Source of the DNA: Pseudoalteromonas shioyasakiensis | GTDB lineage: Bacteria; Pseudomonadota; Gammaproteobacteria; Enterobacterales; Alteromonadaceae | Assembly (NCBI RefSeq): GCF_019134595.1 | Contig: NZ_CP077770.1 | Location: 2,066,001 to 2,130,000 of the forward strand | Direction: 5' to 3' | Length of the DNA stretch: 64,000 bases | In this document: positions 34,332 through 45,400 of the stretch, in pieces | Layout: every line of letters starts with the position of its first letter | Position numbering within the stretch: position 1 is the stretch's first letter | Notes under the pieces: generated by a model | Database searches by the model: none | Seen by the model: only the letters and a program-made list of their open reading frames with translations | Told to the model about the DNA's origin: nothing | Position numbers and translations under genes: made by a program

Positions 34332-35079
34332 AAAAGTATTTTTTAGTCTAGTTTTATTGGTAAGCATAACCTATTCGGGAGGCACAATGGCAGAGTCTCA
34401 ACACCAAGCAAAACCAAAAGTAATTGTGTTTGATGTCAACGAAACCTTGCTTGATCTTGAACAAATGCAAAGCTCAGTCGCTAAAGCGCTTGATGGCAAT
34501 ACTCAGTTATTACCGCTTTGGTTTTCGACCATGCTGCATCACTCCTTAGTGAGTACGGTGTCGAATGATTATCATGACTTCGGTGAAATTGGCGTTGCTG
34601 CACTGATGATGGTGGCAAGTAATAATCAAATTTCGTTAACTAAAGAGCAAGCAAAGCAAGCGATTGTGCCACCACTTTTATCTTTACCTGCGCATAGCGA
34701 TGTTAAACCAGCGTTGGCGCAATTAAAGCTAGACTATAAGCTGGTCAGCTTTACAAATTCGTCAAATAACGGTGTTAAAGCGCAGTTTCAACATGCTGGC
34801 TTAACAGATTACTTTACTCACCGTTACAGTGTTGAAGATATTAAAGTGTATAAACCCGATCTGCGCGCTTACAAGTGGTTGCTTGAACAATTAAATGTAG
34901 CGCCTCACGAAGCTTTAATGGTTGCAGCGCACGGCTGGGATGTAGCAGGCGCTAAAGAAGCGGGTATGCAAACAGCGTTTATCGCAAGGCCCGGTAAAGC
35001 CCTTTACCCACTGGCAAAGCAACCAGACTACATCGTTAAAAACCTTGAAGAGTTAGCCTCTTTACTAACGGAAAAGTAA
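34324..35079 (+). CDS. Exported haloacid dehalogenase type II-like HAD protein
   Basis: 251 residues. Signal peptide (about 1-22, ending TMA), then a type II haloacid-dehalogenase fold: VIFDVNETLLDL-type motif I (VFDVNETL, nucleophile Asp), SFTNSSNNGV motif II, a Lys in KVYKPD, and a C-terminal MVAAHGWDVAGAKEAG motif. Dehalogenases of this type are normally cytoplasmic, so export is unusual. Translationally coupled to the peroxiredoxin. Confidence 0.87.
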   Translation: MFKKVFFSLVLLVSITYSGGTMAESQHQAKPKVIVFDVNETLLDLEQMQSSVAKALDGNTQLLPLWFSTMLHHSLVSTVSNDYHDFGEIGVAALMMVASNNQISLTKEQAKQAIVPPLLSLPAHSDVKPALAQLKLDYKLVSFTNSSNNGVKAQFQHAGLTDYFTHRYSVEDIKVYKPDLRAYKWLLEQLNVAPHEALMVAAHGWDVAGAKEAGMQTAFIARPGKALYPLAKQPDYIVKNLEELASLLTEK

Positions 35080-35100
35080 GAAACGATTTAAACCGTTATA

Positions 35101-35134
35101 TTAACGCAAAGCGAAAATGCTTTGCGTTTTTTTG
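35101..35134 (+). terminator. Terminator after the HAD gene
   Basis: Stem AACGCAAAGC / GCTTTGCGTT (35103-35112 and 35119-35128), loop GAAAAT, followed by seven or more T. Confidence 0.93.
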
Positions 35135-35281
35135 TGCTCAATAAAAAAGTAAACTACAGGGTGTACCTTTCTCTTTTTTGGGTATAAACTAAACGCTAAA
35201 TGAATATGCATAGTGACGTCTTTCATGTTAATAGACTATTTTTTATGCATACCTACTTAACAATTGGACTGTGGAGTAAAC

Positions 35282-36487
35282 ATGCGTCTGCCTTTCGCAC
35301 CTGCCAAATTATCATTATCTGCGTTGTTATTAGTTTCTGCTCCTTTGCTACTGCAAGGTTGTTCTGAAGCGCCACAGCAACAACAGGGTCAAATGCACCC
35401 CGCTGCTGTCGCGACTATGACAATGGAAACTCACGATGCACCTTTTACTATTGAGCTACCAGCGACGCTGTCTGGTTCAAAAGAGGTTGAAGTTCGTGCC
35501 CGTGTCACCGGTATTCTTGAATCACGCAACTTTGAAGAAGGTCAGCGTGTAGAGCAAGGCCAATCACTGTTTACAATTGACCTAGAACCTTATCAACTTG
35601 CGGTTGATCGTGCGCAAGCTGCACTTGATGGTGCAAAAGCAGCGCTTGTTCAAGCTGATCGTGACGTTAAACGATTAGCTAAACTACGTGCCGAAAAGTC
35701 AGTTTCACAACGTGACTACGATAACGCAAGCTCAGCCAATGATATTGCTAAGACAGATTTAGCCGCTGCAAAAGTAGCCTTAAAAGAAGCGCAACTAAAC
35801 CTTGAATATGCGCAAGTGAAAGCCCCTGTCGCAGGTGTAATGGGACGTGAGTTTGTCTCTGAAGGAACCTATGTTTCTGGTCCAGATTTATTACTGACTC
35901 AAATGACTCAGTTTGACCCTATTCGTATTCGTTTTGGCCTATCTGAGCGTGAACAACTGCAAATGCGTCAAGATGTTAAAAATGGCTCACTGACATTACC
36001 TGAGCAAGGCCACTGGAAAACACAAATTAAACTCCAAGACGGCTCTTTATACGGGCAAACCGGTGAAGTTAACTTCTCTGATGTGCGTATTAATCCAAAC
36101 ACAGGTACCAGTGAGTTTCAGGCAATTATTCCTAACCCTGATTTTCAACTTCGCCCGGGTCAATTCGTTCGTGTTGAGTTAAGTGGTGCAGTTCGCAAAA
36201 ACGCTTTCATCGTGCCGCAACGTGCCGTGCTTGATAACGGCACCGGTAAATTTGTTTATGTAGTAAGTAAAAACGAACAAGGTATGGATGTCGCATTACC
36301 TGCCCCTGTAAAAGTAGGTGAATGGATCAAAAAACCAGAAAACGAGCAATACCAAAACTTTTGGTTAATCCGCAGTGGTTTAAAAGAAGGCGACCAAGTT
36401 ATTGTTGATGGCATGGCACGTATTTTCTTCCCAGGTATGCCAGTCAATGTTGGCAAACCCGCCGCTAACCCAAGCCACGCAGAATAA
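35282..36487 (+). CDS. RND efflux periplasmic adaptor (membrane-fusion protein)
   Basis: 401 residues from ATG 35282 (GGAG upstream). Lipoprotein signal with LLLQGC around residues 23-28. Then biotinyl-lipoyl halves around an alpha-helical hairpin, beta-barrel (RIRFGLSEREQLQM) and membrane-proximal domain: the AcrA/MexA layout. Adaptor of the HAE1 pump encoded 14 bp downstream. No outer-membrane channel gene is next to it, so a TolC from elsewhere is presumably used. Confidence 0.93.
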   Translation: MRLPFAPAKLSLSALLLVSAPLLLQGCSEAPQQQQGQMHPAAVATMTMETHDAPFTIELPATLSGSKEVEVRARVTGILESRNFEEGQRVEQGQSLFTIDLEPYQLAVDRAQAALDGAKAALVQADRDVKRLAKLRAEKSVSQRDYDNASSANDIAKTDLAAAKVALKEAQLNLEYAQVKAPVAGVMGREFVSEGTYVSGPDLLLTQMTQFDPIRIRFGLSEREQLQMRQDVKNGSLTLPEQGHWKTQIKLQDGSLYGQTGEVNFSDVRINPNTGTSEFQAIIPNPDFQLRPGQFVRVELSGAVRKNAFIVPQRAVLDNGTGKFVYVVSKNEQGMDVALPAPVKVGEWIKKPENEQYQNFWLIRSGLKEGDQVIVDGMARIFFPGMPVNVGKPAANPSHAE

Positions 36488-36501
36488 GCACAGGGAGCCT
36501 T

Positions 36502-39500
36502 ATGTTTTCTCGTTACTTTATAGACAGACCCATTTTTGCGTTTGTTATATCTATCGTTATTGTGCTTGCGGGCCTTGCTGCGATGCGCAGCTTACCAGTG
36601 GCGCAATATCCTGAAATAGCACCACCGGTTGTACAAGTAACCGCAGCCTACCCGGGTGCATCTGCCGATGTGCTTGAGCAAACGGTTGCGACACCGATTG
36701 AAAATGCCATTACCGGTGTTGAAGGCATGATGTATATGTCTTCAACGTCAACCAGTGCAGGTTCAACCACCATCGAAGTTACTTTTGAAATTGGTACTGA
36801 TGTTGACCAAGCCGCCGTTAATGTAAACAACCGTGTTAAGCAGGTTGAAGCGCGCTTACCTGAAGAAACTCGCCGCCAAGGTGTGGTGGTTCAAAAAGGT
36901 TCTTCTAGCTTTTTACAAGTTCATGCCTTTTACTCACCAGATGGAACACGTTCGAGTTTATGGACATCAAACTATGTCACCATGAACGTGCTAGACCGTG
37001 TTAAACGTATTCCTGGCACTACCAGTGTACAAATTTTTGGTGCCAAAGATTACGCAATGCGCATTTGGTTACGCCCTGATGTGATGAGCCAATTAGGTGT
37101 CACTGTTGAAGAAATTGCAGGGGCAATCCGTGTACAAAACTCACAATACGCGGCAGGTAAAATTGGTGCCACACCTACTACACAATCTCCTCAAGAGTTG
37201 GTTTACAGTGTGACTGCACAAGGTCGCTTATCTGAGCCTGAGCAATTTGAAAATATCATTATTCGTTCAAACACAGACGGCAGTAGCTTGCGCTTAAAAG
37301 ACGTAGCGCGTGTTGAGCTTGGCTCAAAAGACTATAACTTCAAAGGGACAATTAACGGTAAAGAGGCGGTACTATTAGGTATCTTCTTGCAACCAGGAGC
37401 AAATGCCCTTGATGTAGCCGAAGAAGTAAACAGTGTTATTGAAGAAATGAAAAGCCAGTTCCCTACCGGACTTGCACATTTAACCTCGTACGACACAACC
37501 CGCTTTGTTGAAGTATCGATTCGTGAAGTTGTAAAAACACTACTTGAAGCCATGGTATTGGTATTCTTAGTAGTGTATTTATTCTTACAAAACTGGCGTG
37601 CTACCCTAATACCTACCCTTGCAGTACCAGTGTCACTACTGGGCACATTTGCCGGTATGTATATGCTGGGTTATTCAATTAACTCACTCACCTTATTTGG
37701 TATGGTGCTGTCGATTGGTATTGTTGTTGATGATGCTATCGTGGTACTCGAAAACGTTGAGCGTATCATGCACGAAGAAGGCTTAGGTGCTAGAGAAGCC
37801 GCTGTTAAAGCGATGGGCGAAGTAAGCGGCCCTGTGGTGGCAATTGTTTTAGTACTTTGTTCAGTGTTTGTGCCAATTGCGTTTTTGGGTGGCTTAACCG
37901 GTGAGTTATTCCGCCAGTTCGCTATTACTATTTCGATTGCTGTGAGTTTATCGGGTATCGTTGCGTTAACGATGACGCCAGCGCTTTGTGTGCTTATTTT
38001 AAAACAAGAACACAAGCAAACTGCCCGCTTCTTCTTATGGTTTAACGACATGTTTACCAAGATCACAGGCCGTTATGTCGGTGCTGTTGGCTTTATGGTA
38101 CGCCGTGGCCTGTTAGGGCTGATCTTAATGACGGGCATGATTGCCGCTACAATTGGCCTTTGGCAAAACACCCCTGGTTCGCTTGTGCCAGATGAAGACC
38201 AAGGTTATTACATCTCTGCAATCTTCTTACCTGACGGTTCATCACTTGAGCGCACAGAGCAAGTCACACAGCAAGTTGTTGAGGCCGTACAATCAAACCC
38301 AGCGAACGAAAACGTGGTGGCGTTTACCGGTTTTGACTTTATTGGCGGTGGTTACAAAAACAGTGCTGCAACCTTATTCGTAACTCAAAAGCACTGGGAT
38401 GAGCGTGAAGTTGATACCAAGGCGCTGGTGCAAGAGCTATTCATGAAAACAGCGGGTATTAAAGAGGCGCTCGTTCTTGCCTTTAATCCGCCTGCTATTT
38501 TTGGTTTAGGTAACACCGGTGGTTTTGAATTTTACATTCAAAACAAAGGTGATAGCGACCCAGACAAACTTCAACATGCAATGCAGTTGATGACAGCTGA
38601 AGCACAAAAGAGCCCTATCATCAGTGGCCTGCAAACACTTTGGCGCCCTGATGCACCACAGCTACGTGTTGATGTTGACCGTGAACAAGCGCGTGCCATG
38701 GGTGTAGAAATTGATGATGCGTTCACTGCCCTTGCGGGTAACTTAGGGACTTATTACGTTAACGACTTCAATAAATTTGGTCGCGCATGGCAAGTACTAA
38801 TGTCTGCAGATGCTGAGTTTAGAATGAAGCCTGATGACATTGGTCGTATCTATGTTAAAAACAACCAAGGTACTATGGTGCCGCTTTCAGCCTTTACCAC
38901 TATCGAGTATAGCCGTGGCCCTGAAAACCTAAATCGTTATAACAACTTACCTGCTGTTAAACTGATGGGTAATGCAGCACCGGGTTACAGTTCGGGTCAA
39001 GCTATTGCTGAAGTTGAGCGTATAGCACAAGCCGTTTTACCACCTAATATGACCTACGAATGGACAGGCTCTGCATTCCAAGAAAAACGCAGTTCAGGCA
39101 CCACAGGGATTGCCTTAGGCCTTGCTGTGATCATGGTATTTTTGATTCTAGCAGCGCTATATGAGCGTTGGTCGTTACCACTGTCTGTGATGCTTGCCTT
39201 GCCATTTGGTACCTTTGGTGCGCTTATAGCAGTTTGGGTTGTTGGCATGACAAACGATGTGTACTTCCAAATTGGTCTGGTAACACTTCTTGGTCTTGCT
39301 AGTAAAAACGCGATTCTTATCGTTGAATACGCCTTGATGAAACATCAACAAGGCTGGAGCGCAAGTACGGCTGCACTTGAGGCTGCACGTTTACGTTTTA
39401 GACCAATCATTATGACTTCGCTTGCTTTCATTTTAGGCGTTGTTCCTTTAGTACTGAGCTCTGGCGCAGGTGCAGGTGCCCGTCACAGTGTTGGTACCGG

Positions 39501-39675
39501 TGTAATGGGCGGTATGATGGCAGCGACATTCCTTGCCGTATTCTTTGTGCCGCTGTTCTTTTATTGGTTAACGGCGCGTAAGTTAACTGAAAAACGTTCA
39601 AGACAAGAGCTTGCTGATGAGATAGCAGAACATCATCAACAAGAACATGTCAAAACCCAAGAGGGTAACCTGTAA
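36502..39675 (+). CDS. RND multidrug efflux pump, AcrB/HAE1 type
   Basis: 1057 residues, normal length. Starts MFSRYFIDRPIFA; 12 membrane helices, with the proton-relay Asp pair in VVDDAIVVLENVER (helix 4) and two large periplasmic porter loops. Proton-driven export of drugs, dyes or metabolites in complex with the preceding adaptor. A strong terminator follows. Substrates cannot be predicted. Confidence 0.95.
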   Translation: MFSRYFIDRPIFAFVISIVIVLAGLAAMRSLPVAQYPEIAPPVVQVTAAYPGASADVLEQTVATPIENAITGVEGMMYMSSTSTSAGSTTIEVTFEIGTDVDQAAVNVNNRVKQVEARLPEETRRQGVVVQKGSSSFLQVHAFYSPDGTRSSLWTSNYVTMNVLDRVKRIPGTTSVQIFGAKDYAMRIWLRPDVMSQLGVTVEEIAGAIRVQNSQYAAGKIGATPTTQSPQELVYSVTAQGRLSEPEQFENIIIRSNTDGSSLRLKDVARVELGSKDYNFKGTINGKEAVLLGIFLQPGANALDVAEEVNSVIEEMKSQFPTGLAHLTSYDTTRFVEVSIREVVKTLLEAMVLVFLVVYLFLQNWRATLIPTLAVPVSLLGTFAGMYMLGYSINSLTLFGMVLSIGIVVDDAIVVLENVERIMHEEGLGAREAAVKAMGEVSGPVVAIVLVLCSVFVPIAFLGGLTGELFRQFAITISIAVSLSGIVALTMTPALCVLILKQEHKQTARFFLWFNDMFTKITGRYVGAVGFMVRRGLLGLILMTGMIAATIGLWQNTPGSLVPDEDQGYYISAIFLPDGSSLERTEQVTQQVVEAVQSNPANENVVAFTGFDFIGGGYKNSAATLFVTQKHWDEREVDTKALVQELFMKTAGIKEALVLAFNPPAIFGLGNTGGFEFYIQNKGDSDPDKLQHAMQLMTAEAQKSPIISGLQTLWRPDAPQLRVDVDREQARAMGVEIDDAFTALAGNLGTYYVNDFNKFGRAWQVLMSADAEFRMKPDDIGRIYVKNNQGTMVPLSAFTTIEYSRGPENLNRYNNLPAVKLMGNAAPGYSSGQAIAEVERIAQAVLPPNMTYEWTGSAFQEKRSSGTTGIALGLAVIMVFLILAALYERWSLPLSVMLALPFGTFGALIAVWVVGMTNDVYFQIGLVTLLGLASKNAILIVEYALMKHQQGWSASTAALEAARLRFRPIIMTSLAFILGVVPLVLSSGAGAGARHSVGTGVMGGMMAATFLAVFFVPLFFYWLTARKLTEKRSRQELADEIAEHHQQEHVKTQEGNL

Positions 39676-39681
39676 AAAATG

Positions 39682-39713
39682 AAGGGCAAACAATGAGTTT
39701 GCCCTTTTTTTTG
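39682..39713 (+). terminator. Terminator of the efflux operon
   Basis: AAGGGCAAAC / GTTTGCCCTT with a 5-nt loop, followed by a long T-run. Confidence 0.93.
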
Positions 39714-39780
39714 ATTATTTGATTACTAGCAATTTACTGCTTCGAACGCTAGTATTAAGGAAAGATGTGTGGAGTACAGC

Positions 39781-40374
39781 ATGAATAATCAAAAATTAGC
39801 CGAATTTGAACAGTTTTTTCAAATCAACGAGAGCAACCGTGTCAATTTATATGCGGTTGAACCAAGTGCTGTGCCAAAAACCAATGCTGAGCTTGAAGCG
39901 GATATCCCTGCCCTGTTTAAACTTGCCAACGAAGTAAACGAACTTGAACAAACAAGCTTACGACCACTGCGTAATCTGGGTGATGTAGCACAAGAATTAG
40001 CTGTTTTCTTACAAGCTCAGTCTCGTAAAATTGATTTAATCATGAGTCACATCTTAGCCTCAGAGCAGCCTGACGATAACGCAAACTATTGCGATAGTTA
40101 TGGCGGTGGCGGTGTAAAACTTACCTCCGCTGATGTGTATGAATTAGGGCAATCATTTCGCACTAAGTTATTCTTGCAACACGAAGCATCAGCTATTTAT
40201 TGCTATACCGAATTAGTGGCTATTGAAAAATGCGATGATGATAAATACCAATACACATTATTGTTTACTGCCATTCGCGATGCTGACCAAGATTTAGTCG
40301 TAAGAGCAGCCCTGCACGCACAAACACGCCAACTTAAAAAACGTCAGCAAGAAAACAATCAGCAAGACAGTTAA
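39781..40374 (+). CDS. Possible PilZ-like protein
   Basis: 197 residues from ATG 39781 (GGAG 7 nt upstream). Helical N-terminal half (about 1-105), then a beta-rich part beginning CDSYGGGGVKLTSADVYELGQSF, which resembles PilZ domains (D/N-x-S-x-x-G). The usual R-x-x-x-R c-di-GMP motif at the N-side is not clear, so binding is doubtful. Single gene between the efflux operon and aguA. Confidence 0.55.
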   Translation: MNNQKLAEFEQFFQINESNRVNLYAVEPSAVPKTNAELEADIPALFKLANEVNELEQTSLRPLRNLGDVAQELAVFLQAQSRKIDLIMSHILASEQPDDNANYCDSYGGGGVKLTSADVYELGQSFRTKLFLQHEASAIYCYTELVAIEKCDDDKYQYTLLFTAIRDADQDLVVRAALHAQTRQLKKRQQENNQQDS

Positions 40375-40458
40375 AAATCACGCTTTATCGCGCACAAAAA
40401 GCTGACATCTATGGCTAAAATGCTAAACTAGCCCCACCTTAGTTTGTTTAATACCTTC

Positions 40459-41517
40459 ATGAAATTTAGACTTTTACCTGAATGGGCTGAGCAAGATGCC
40501 GTTATGCTCACTTGGCCTCATCAAGACACAGATTGGGCTGCAAATTTAACAGCTGTTGAGCCTGTGTATGTAGCGCTTTGCCAAGCAATTAGCCAACAAC
40601 AAGATGTTGTAATTGTGGCCCATGATAATGCCCTCAAAGCACATATTTCAGTTTTACTTGCAAATGCAGATGTCGATGCTAATCGCATTCACTTTGTGGT
40701 GACACCGTGTAACGATACTTGGGCACGTGACCATGGCCCATTAACCTGTGCGAATATTGATGACGCAACAGAGTTAAAAGTAATGGATTTTATTTTTAAT
40801 GGTTGGGGCAATAAATTTGCAAGTGATCTTGATAATAAAATTAATCAAGTACTTGTAAAGCAAGTCGCTGACCCTAAAAATGGTTATCAGCAAAGTGAGC
40901 TGGTTCTTGAAGGCGGTGGTGTCGAAATCAATGAACACGGCGTACTACTCACAACCAGTGAGTGCTTATTAAACCCAAATCGTAACCCAGAACTCAAAAA
41001 AGCAGATATAGAAAAAACGCTGGTTGAGCAACTAGGTGCTACCTCTTTTCTTTGGGTTGATCACGGTTACCTTGCGGGTGATGATACTGACAGCCATATT
41101 GATACGCTGGTACGTTTTGCACCAAACAACACGCTTGTTTATGTTAAGTGCGACGATAAAAATGATGAGCACTTTGCAGCCCTTGATGCAATGGAAAAAC
41201 AACTGCAATTATTTAAAACAGCAGAAGGTGAAAACTACACGCTGATTGCCTTACCTTGGCCAAAAGCAGTTTTCGATGAAGATGGTGACAGACTACCTGC
41301 CACATATGCTAATTATTTAATTATCAATAAAACCGTTTTAGTACCAATTTATGGTGATGAAAACGACCAACTGGCGCTTGGTCAGGTTGCCAAAGCATAC
41401 CCAGATCACACTGTAGTGGGTATTAATTGTGTGCCAATTATTCACCAATTTGGCAGCTTACACTGTATTACAATGCAATTACCGCGCGGCTTTTTAGCAG
41501 GAACAAACAATGACTAA
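40459..41517 (+). CDS. aguA: Agmatine deiminase
   Basis: 352 residues from ATG 40459. Guanidino-group-modifying fold: WPH-x-x-TDW near the N-terminus, TWARDHGP, ELVLEGGGVEIN, GYLAGDDTDSHIDT and a catalytic Cys near the C-terminus in GSLHCITMQLPRG. Converts agmatine to N-carbamoylputrescine. Overlaps aguB by 8 bp; together they make putrescine. A CTGACA / TAAACT pair about 30-50 bp upstream could be the promoter. Confidence 0.95.
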   Translation: MKFRLLPEWAEQDAVMLTWPHQDTDWAANLTAVEPVYVALCQAISQQQDVVIVAHDNALKAHISVLLANADVDANRIHFVVTPCNDTWARDHGPLTCANIDDATELKVMDFIFNGWGNKFASDLDNKINQVLVKQVADPKNGYQQSELVLEGGGVEINEHGVLLTTSECLLNPNRNPELKKADIEKTLVEQLGATSFLWVDHGYLAGDDTDSHIDTLVRFAPNNTLVYVKCDDKNDEHFAALDAMEKQLQLFKTAEGENYTLIALPWPKAVFDEDGDRLPATYANYLIINKTVLVPIYGDENDQLALGQVAKAYPDHTVVGINCVPIIHQFGSLHCITMQLPRGFLAGTNND

Positions 41518-42403
41518 ACCAACGCATTTAAAGGTTGCTCTTGTTCAGCAATCAAACACCGATAATGCTCAAGACAATATGGCTAAATCAATTGCGGGTA
41601 TTCGTGATGCAGCAAGCCAAGGCGCTAAGCTTATTGTTCTTCAAGAGCTACACCGTAGCCTGTATTTTTGCCAAACCGAAGATGTAGATGTTTTTGATTT
41701 AGCAGAAACCATTCCGGGCCCAAGCACAGATACCTTAGGCGCACTTGCCAAAGAACTCAATGTGGTGATCGTGTCATCATTATTCGAAAAGCGCGCTACG
41801 GGTCTATATCATAATACTGCTGTGGTACTTGAAACTGACGGCAGCATTGCCGGTAAATACCGTAAAATGCATATTCCTGATGACCCAGGCTTTTACGAGA
41901 AGTTTTACTTTACACCGGGTGATTTAGGTTTCGAGCCTATTCAAACCTCTGTTGGTAAACTAGGCGTATTAGTGTGTTGGGATCAGTGGTTCCCAGAAGC
42001 TGCACGCTTAATGGCAATGGCTGGCGCGGAAATTTTAATTTACCCAACAGCCATTGGCTGGGACCCGCGTGATGAAAAAGACGAGCAAACACGTCAAAAA
42101 GACGCCTGGGTTATTTCACAACGTGCTCACGCAGTTGCCAACGGCGTACCTGTGATCAGCTGTAACCGTGTTGGCCACGAAAGTGATCCAAGCGGTCAAA
42201 GTGAAGGTATTCAGTTCTGGGGTAACTCGTTTATAGCGGGTCCTCAAGGTGAAATCTTAGCCGAAGCGAACAACAGCGATGAGCAATTATTAGTTGTTGA
42301 ATTAGACCAAGCGCGTAGTGAAAACATACGTCGAATTTGGCCTTACCTTCGTGATCGTCGTATCGATCACTATCAGGACTTAACCAAGATTTATCGAGAC
42401 TAA
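41510..42403 (+). CDS. aguB: N-carbamoylputrescine amidase
   Basis: 297 residues, nitrilase superfamily with the catalytic triad in LQELHRS (Glu), YRKMHIPDD (Lys) and VLVCWDQWFPE (Cys). Hydrolyses N-carbamoylputrescine to putrescine, CO2 and ammonia, the second step after AguA. Translationally coupled to aguA and followed after 30 bp by mfd. Confidence 0.95.
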   Translation: MTKPTHLKVALVQQSNTDNAQDNMAKSIAGIRDAASQGAKLIVLQELHRSLYFCQTEDVDVFDLAETIPGPSTDTLGALAKELNVVIVSSLFEKRATGLYHNTAVVLETDGSIAGKYRKMHIPDDPGFYEKFYFTPGDLGFEPIQTSVGKLGVLVCWDQWFPEAARLMAMAGAEILIYPTAIGWDPRDEKDEQTRQKDAWVISQRAHAVANGVPVISCNRVGHESDPSGQSEGIQFWGNSFIAGPQGEILAEANNSDEQLLVVELDQARSENIRRIWPYLRDRRIDHYQDLTKIYRD

Positions 42404-42433
42404 GCAGTAAAAAACAGTTTAAAGGAGTAGTAA

Positions 42434-45400
42434 ATGGCGTTTGCGCAATGGGCAGCATTGCCTTGGGTAAAATCTGAAAAAGATAAAATTCAGTGGGGAC
42501 AACTTACCGGTAGCGGGCTTAGCATCGCCATCGCAGAAGGTGTAAAGCAACACAACGAGCTGGTTGTGATTGTCACCCCAGATACGCCAAGCGCCCTACG
42601 CCTTGAAACTGAACTCGAATTTCTGTTGCCTGAAAACCCAGTCATGGTCTTCCCTGACTGGGAAACCTTGCCTTATGATCATTTTTCGCCGCACCAAGAT
42701 ATTATTTCGGCGCGCTTAGCCACGTTAAATACCTTAAAAAAAGAACAACAAAGCGTATTAATCGTGCCAGTGTCGACCTTGATGCTGCGTACTGCCCCTG
42801 CTTCGTTTATTTATGGTTCAACACTTAACTTTAAAGTTGGCGATACCCTAGATACCCACACACTGCGTGAAAACTTAGAACAAGCGGGCTATTTACATGT
42901 ACAACAAGTGATGGAGCATGGTGAATACGCGATTCGCGGCTCTATCGTTGACTTATATCCTATGGGTAGCCCTCACCCATTTCGTTTAGACTTTTTTGAT
43001 GATGAGCTCGACAGCATTCGTTTGTTTGATGTTGAAAGCCAGCGCTCAGATGAAAAGGTCGACAAAATTGAGTTACTGCCAGCTCACGAGTTTCCAACTA
43101 ACGACTCAGACATTGAGCGTTTTCGTATCAACTATCGTGAACAATTTGGCGCAAGCTCTGAGCAAGACTCAATTTATATGCAGGTGACTAAAGGAACCTG
43201 GCCTGCGGGTATCGAATATTACATGCCACTATTTTTTGATGAATTGGCAACTATCTTCGATTACTTACCAAGCAATACCACGTTTATGCATTTTGGCGAT
43301 ATTGAGCATGCTGCTGATCAGTTTTGGCATGATGTGAATGTCCGCTATGAAAACCGCCGTGTTGATCCGCTCAGACCTTTACTCGAACCTGTAAAACTGT
43401 ATCAAAGCGTTAATGAACTATTTGGTGAGTTTGGTAAATATGCGCGTATTCGCTTATCACAAGCAAAATTAGGCACCAAAGCGGGTCATACAAACCTTGC
43501 TAGTAAAGAGCTGCCAAATGTTCGTATTGATCATAAGTTACATGAACCGTACCAAGGTTTAATTGACTATGTTGCCAGCGAGAAAAAACAAAAAGGCCGC
43601 GTGCTGCTCTCGGTTGAATCGGATGGCCGCCGCGAATCATTACTCACTTTATTAAAGCCAAGCGGTTTAAAGCTTAAAGAATTTGAATCGTTTAGCGATT
43701 TTACCAATAGTTCGAGCGATGTTGGCCTAATCGTTTCGCCACTTGAACAAAGTGTGGTGCTAGACGGTAAGCCGCGTTTAACCATTATCACAGAGCAAGA
43801 ATTATTAGGCATTAAGGTCTCGCAACGTCGACGCCGTAAACACAAATACGAAGCCAGCCAAGATGCGCTTATTCGTAACCTTGCTGAATTACGTGAAGGC
43901 CAGCCAATTGTTCACCTTGATCACGGCGTAGGCCGCTACCAAGGCCTTGAAACCATTGATGCTGCCGGTGTGATCACTGAATTTGTTACGATCATCTACG
44001 CCAACGAGGCAAAGCTATACGTGCCCGTTTCTGCGTTACATATGCTGAGCCGCTATTCAGGTGGTGAAGAAGCCTCTGCCCCGCTCCATAAATTAGGCTC
44101 CGATGCGTGGGAAAAAGCCAAGAAACGTGCCGCTGAAAAAGTCCGTGATGTGGCTGCTGAGCTATTAGATATTTACGCTAAACGCCAAGCAAAGCCTGGC
44201 AATAAATTTAAGCTTGATGGCAGTGCATATCGTCAGTTTAGCGATAGCTTCCCATTTGAAGAAACTGACGATCAACGCAACGCCATTGAGTCTGTGCTCG
44301 GTGATATGCAAAGCAAGCAAGCGATGGACCGTTTAGTATGTGGTGATGTTGGCTTTGGTAAAACCGAAGTGGCAATGCGCGCAGCCTTTGTTGCTGTTAA
44401 CGATAACAAGCAAGTTGCGGTGCTTGTACCAACCACACTACTTGCACAGCAGCATTATGAAAACTTTAAAGATCGCTTTGCCGATTTACCAATTGAGGTT
44501 GGCGTTTTATCGCGCTTTAACTCAACCAAAGAGCAAAAAGACACCCTAGATAAAATGGCCGAGGGTAAATTAGATATCGTGATTGGTACTCACAAGCTTA
44601 TTCAACAAGATATTAAATTTAAAGATTTGGGCTTATTGATTGTTGACGAAGAGCACCGTTTTGGGGTGCGCCAAAAAGAAAAAATCAAAGCATTACGTGC
44701 CGATGTCGATATTTTAACGCTTACAGCAACCCCTATCCCACGTACATTAAACATGGCAATGAGTGGTATGCGTGACTTATCAATCATAGCTACACCGCCT
44801 GCGAAACGTTTAGCAGTTAAAACCTTTGTTAGACAAAGAGATGCTGAACTAATTCGCGAAGCAATTCTGCGTGAGATTAAACGCGGTGGTCAGGTGTATT
44901 TCTTACATAATAATGTTGAAACCATAGACCGAGTTGCAGAAGAAATCAGTGAATGGGTACCTGAAGCCAGCGTAACAACCGCACATGGTCAAATGCGAGA
45001 ACGCGAGCTTGAACAAATCATGAGTGATTTTTATCACCAAAAATATAACGTGATTGTGTGTACCACTATTATCGAAACCGGTATCGATGTACCCACGGCC
45101 AATACCATTATTATGGACAGAGCAGATAAACTCGGTCTGGCACAGCTGCATCAGTTGCGTGGTCGTGTTGGCCGCAGCCATCACCAAGCGTATGCCTACC
45201 TCCTGACTGGTAACCCTAAATCACTGAGTAAAGATGCAGTTAAACGTCTTGAAGCGATTGAATCACTGGAAGACCTGGGTGCAGGCTTTGCGCTCGCAAC
45301 CCATGACTTAGAAATTCGTGGTGCTGGTGAGTTGCTTGGTGATGATCAATCGGGTCAAATGCAAACAATTGGCTTTAGTTTGTATATGGAAATGCTTGAA

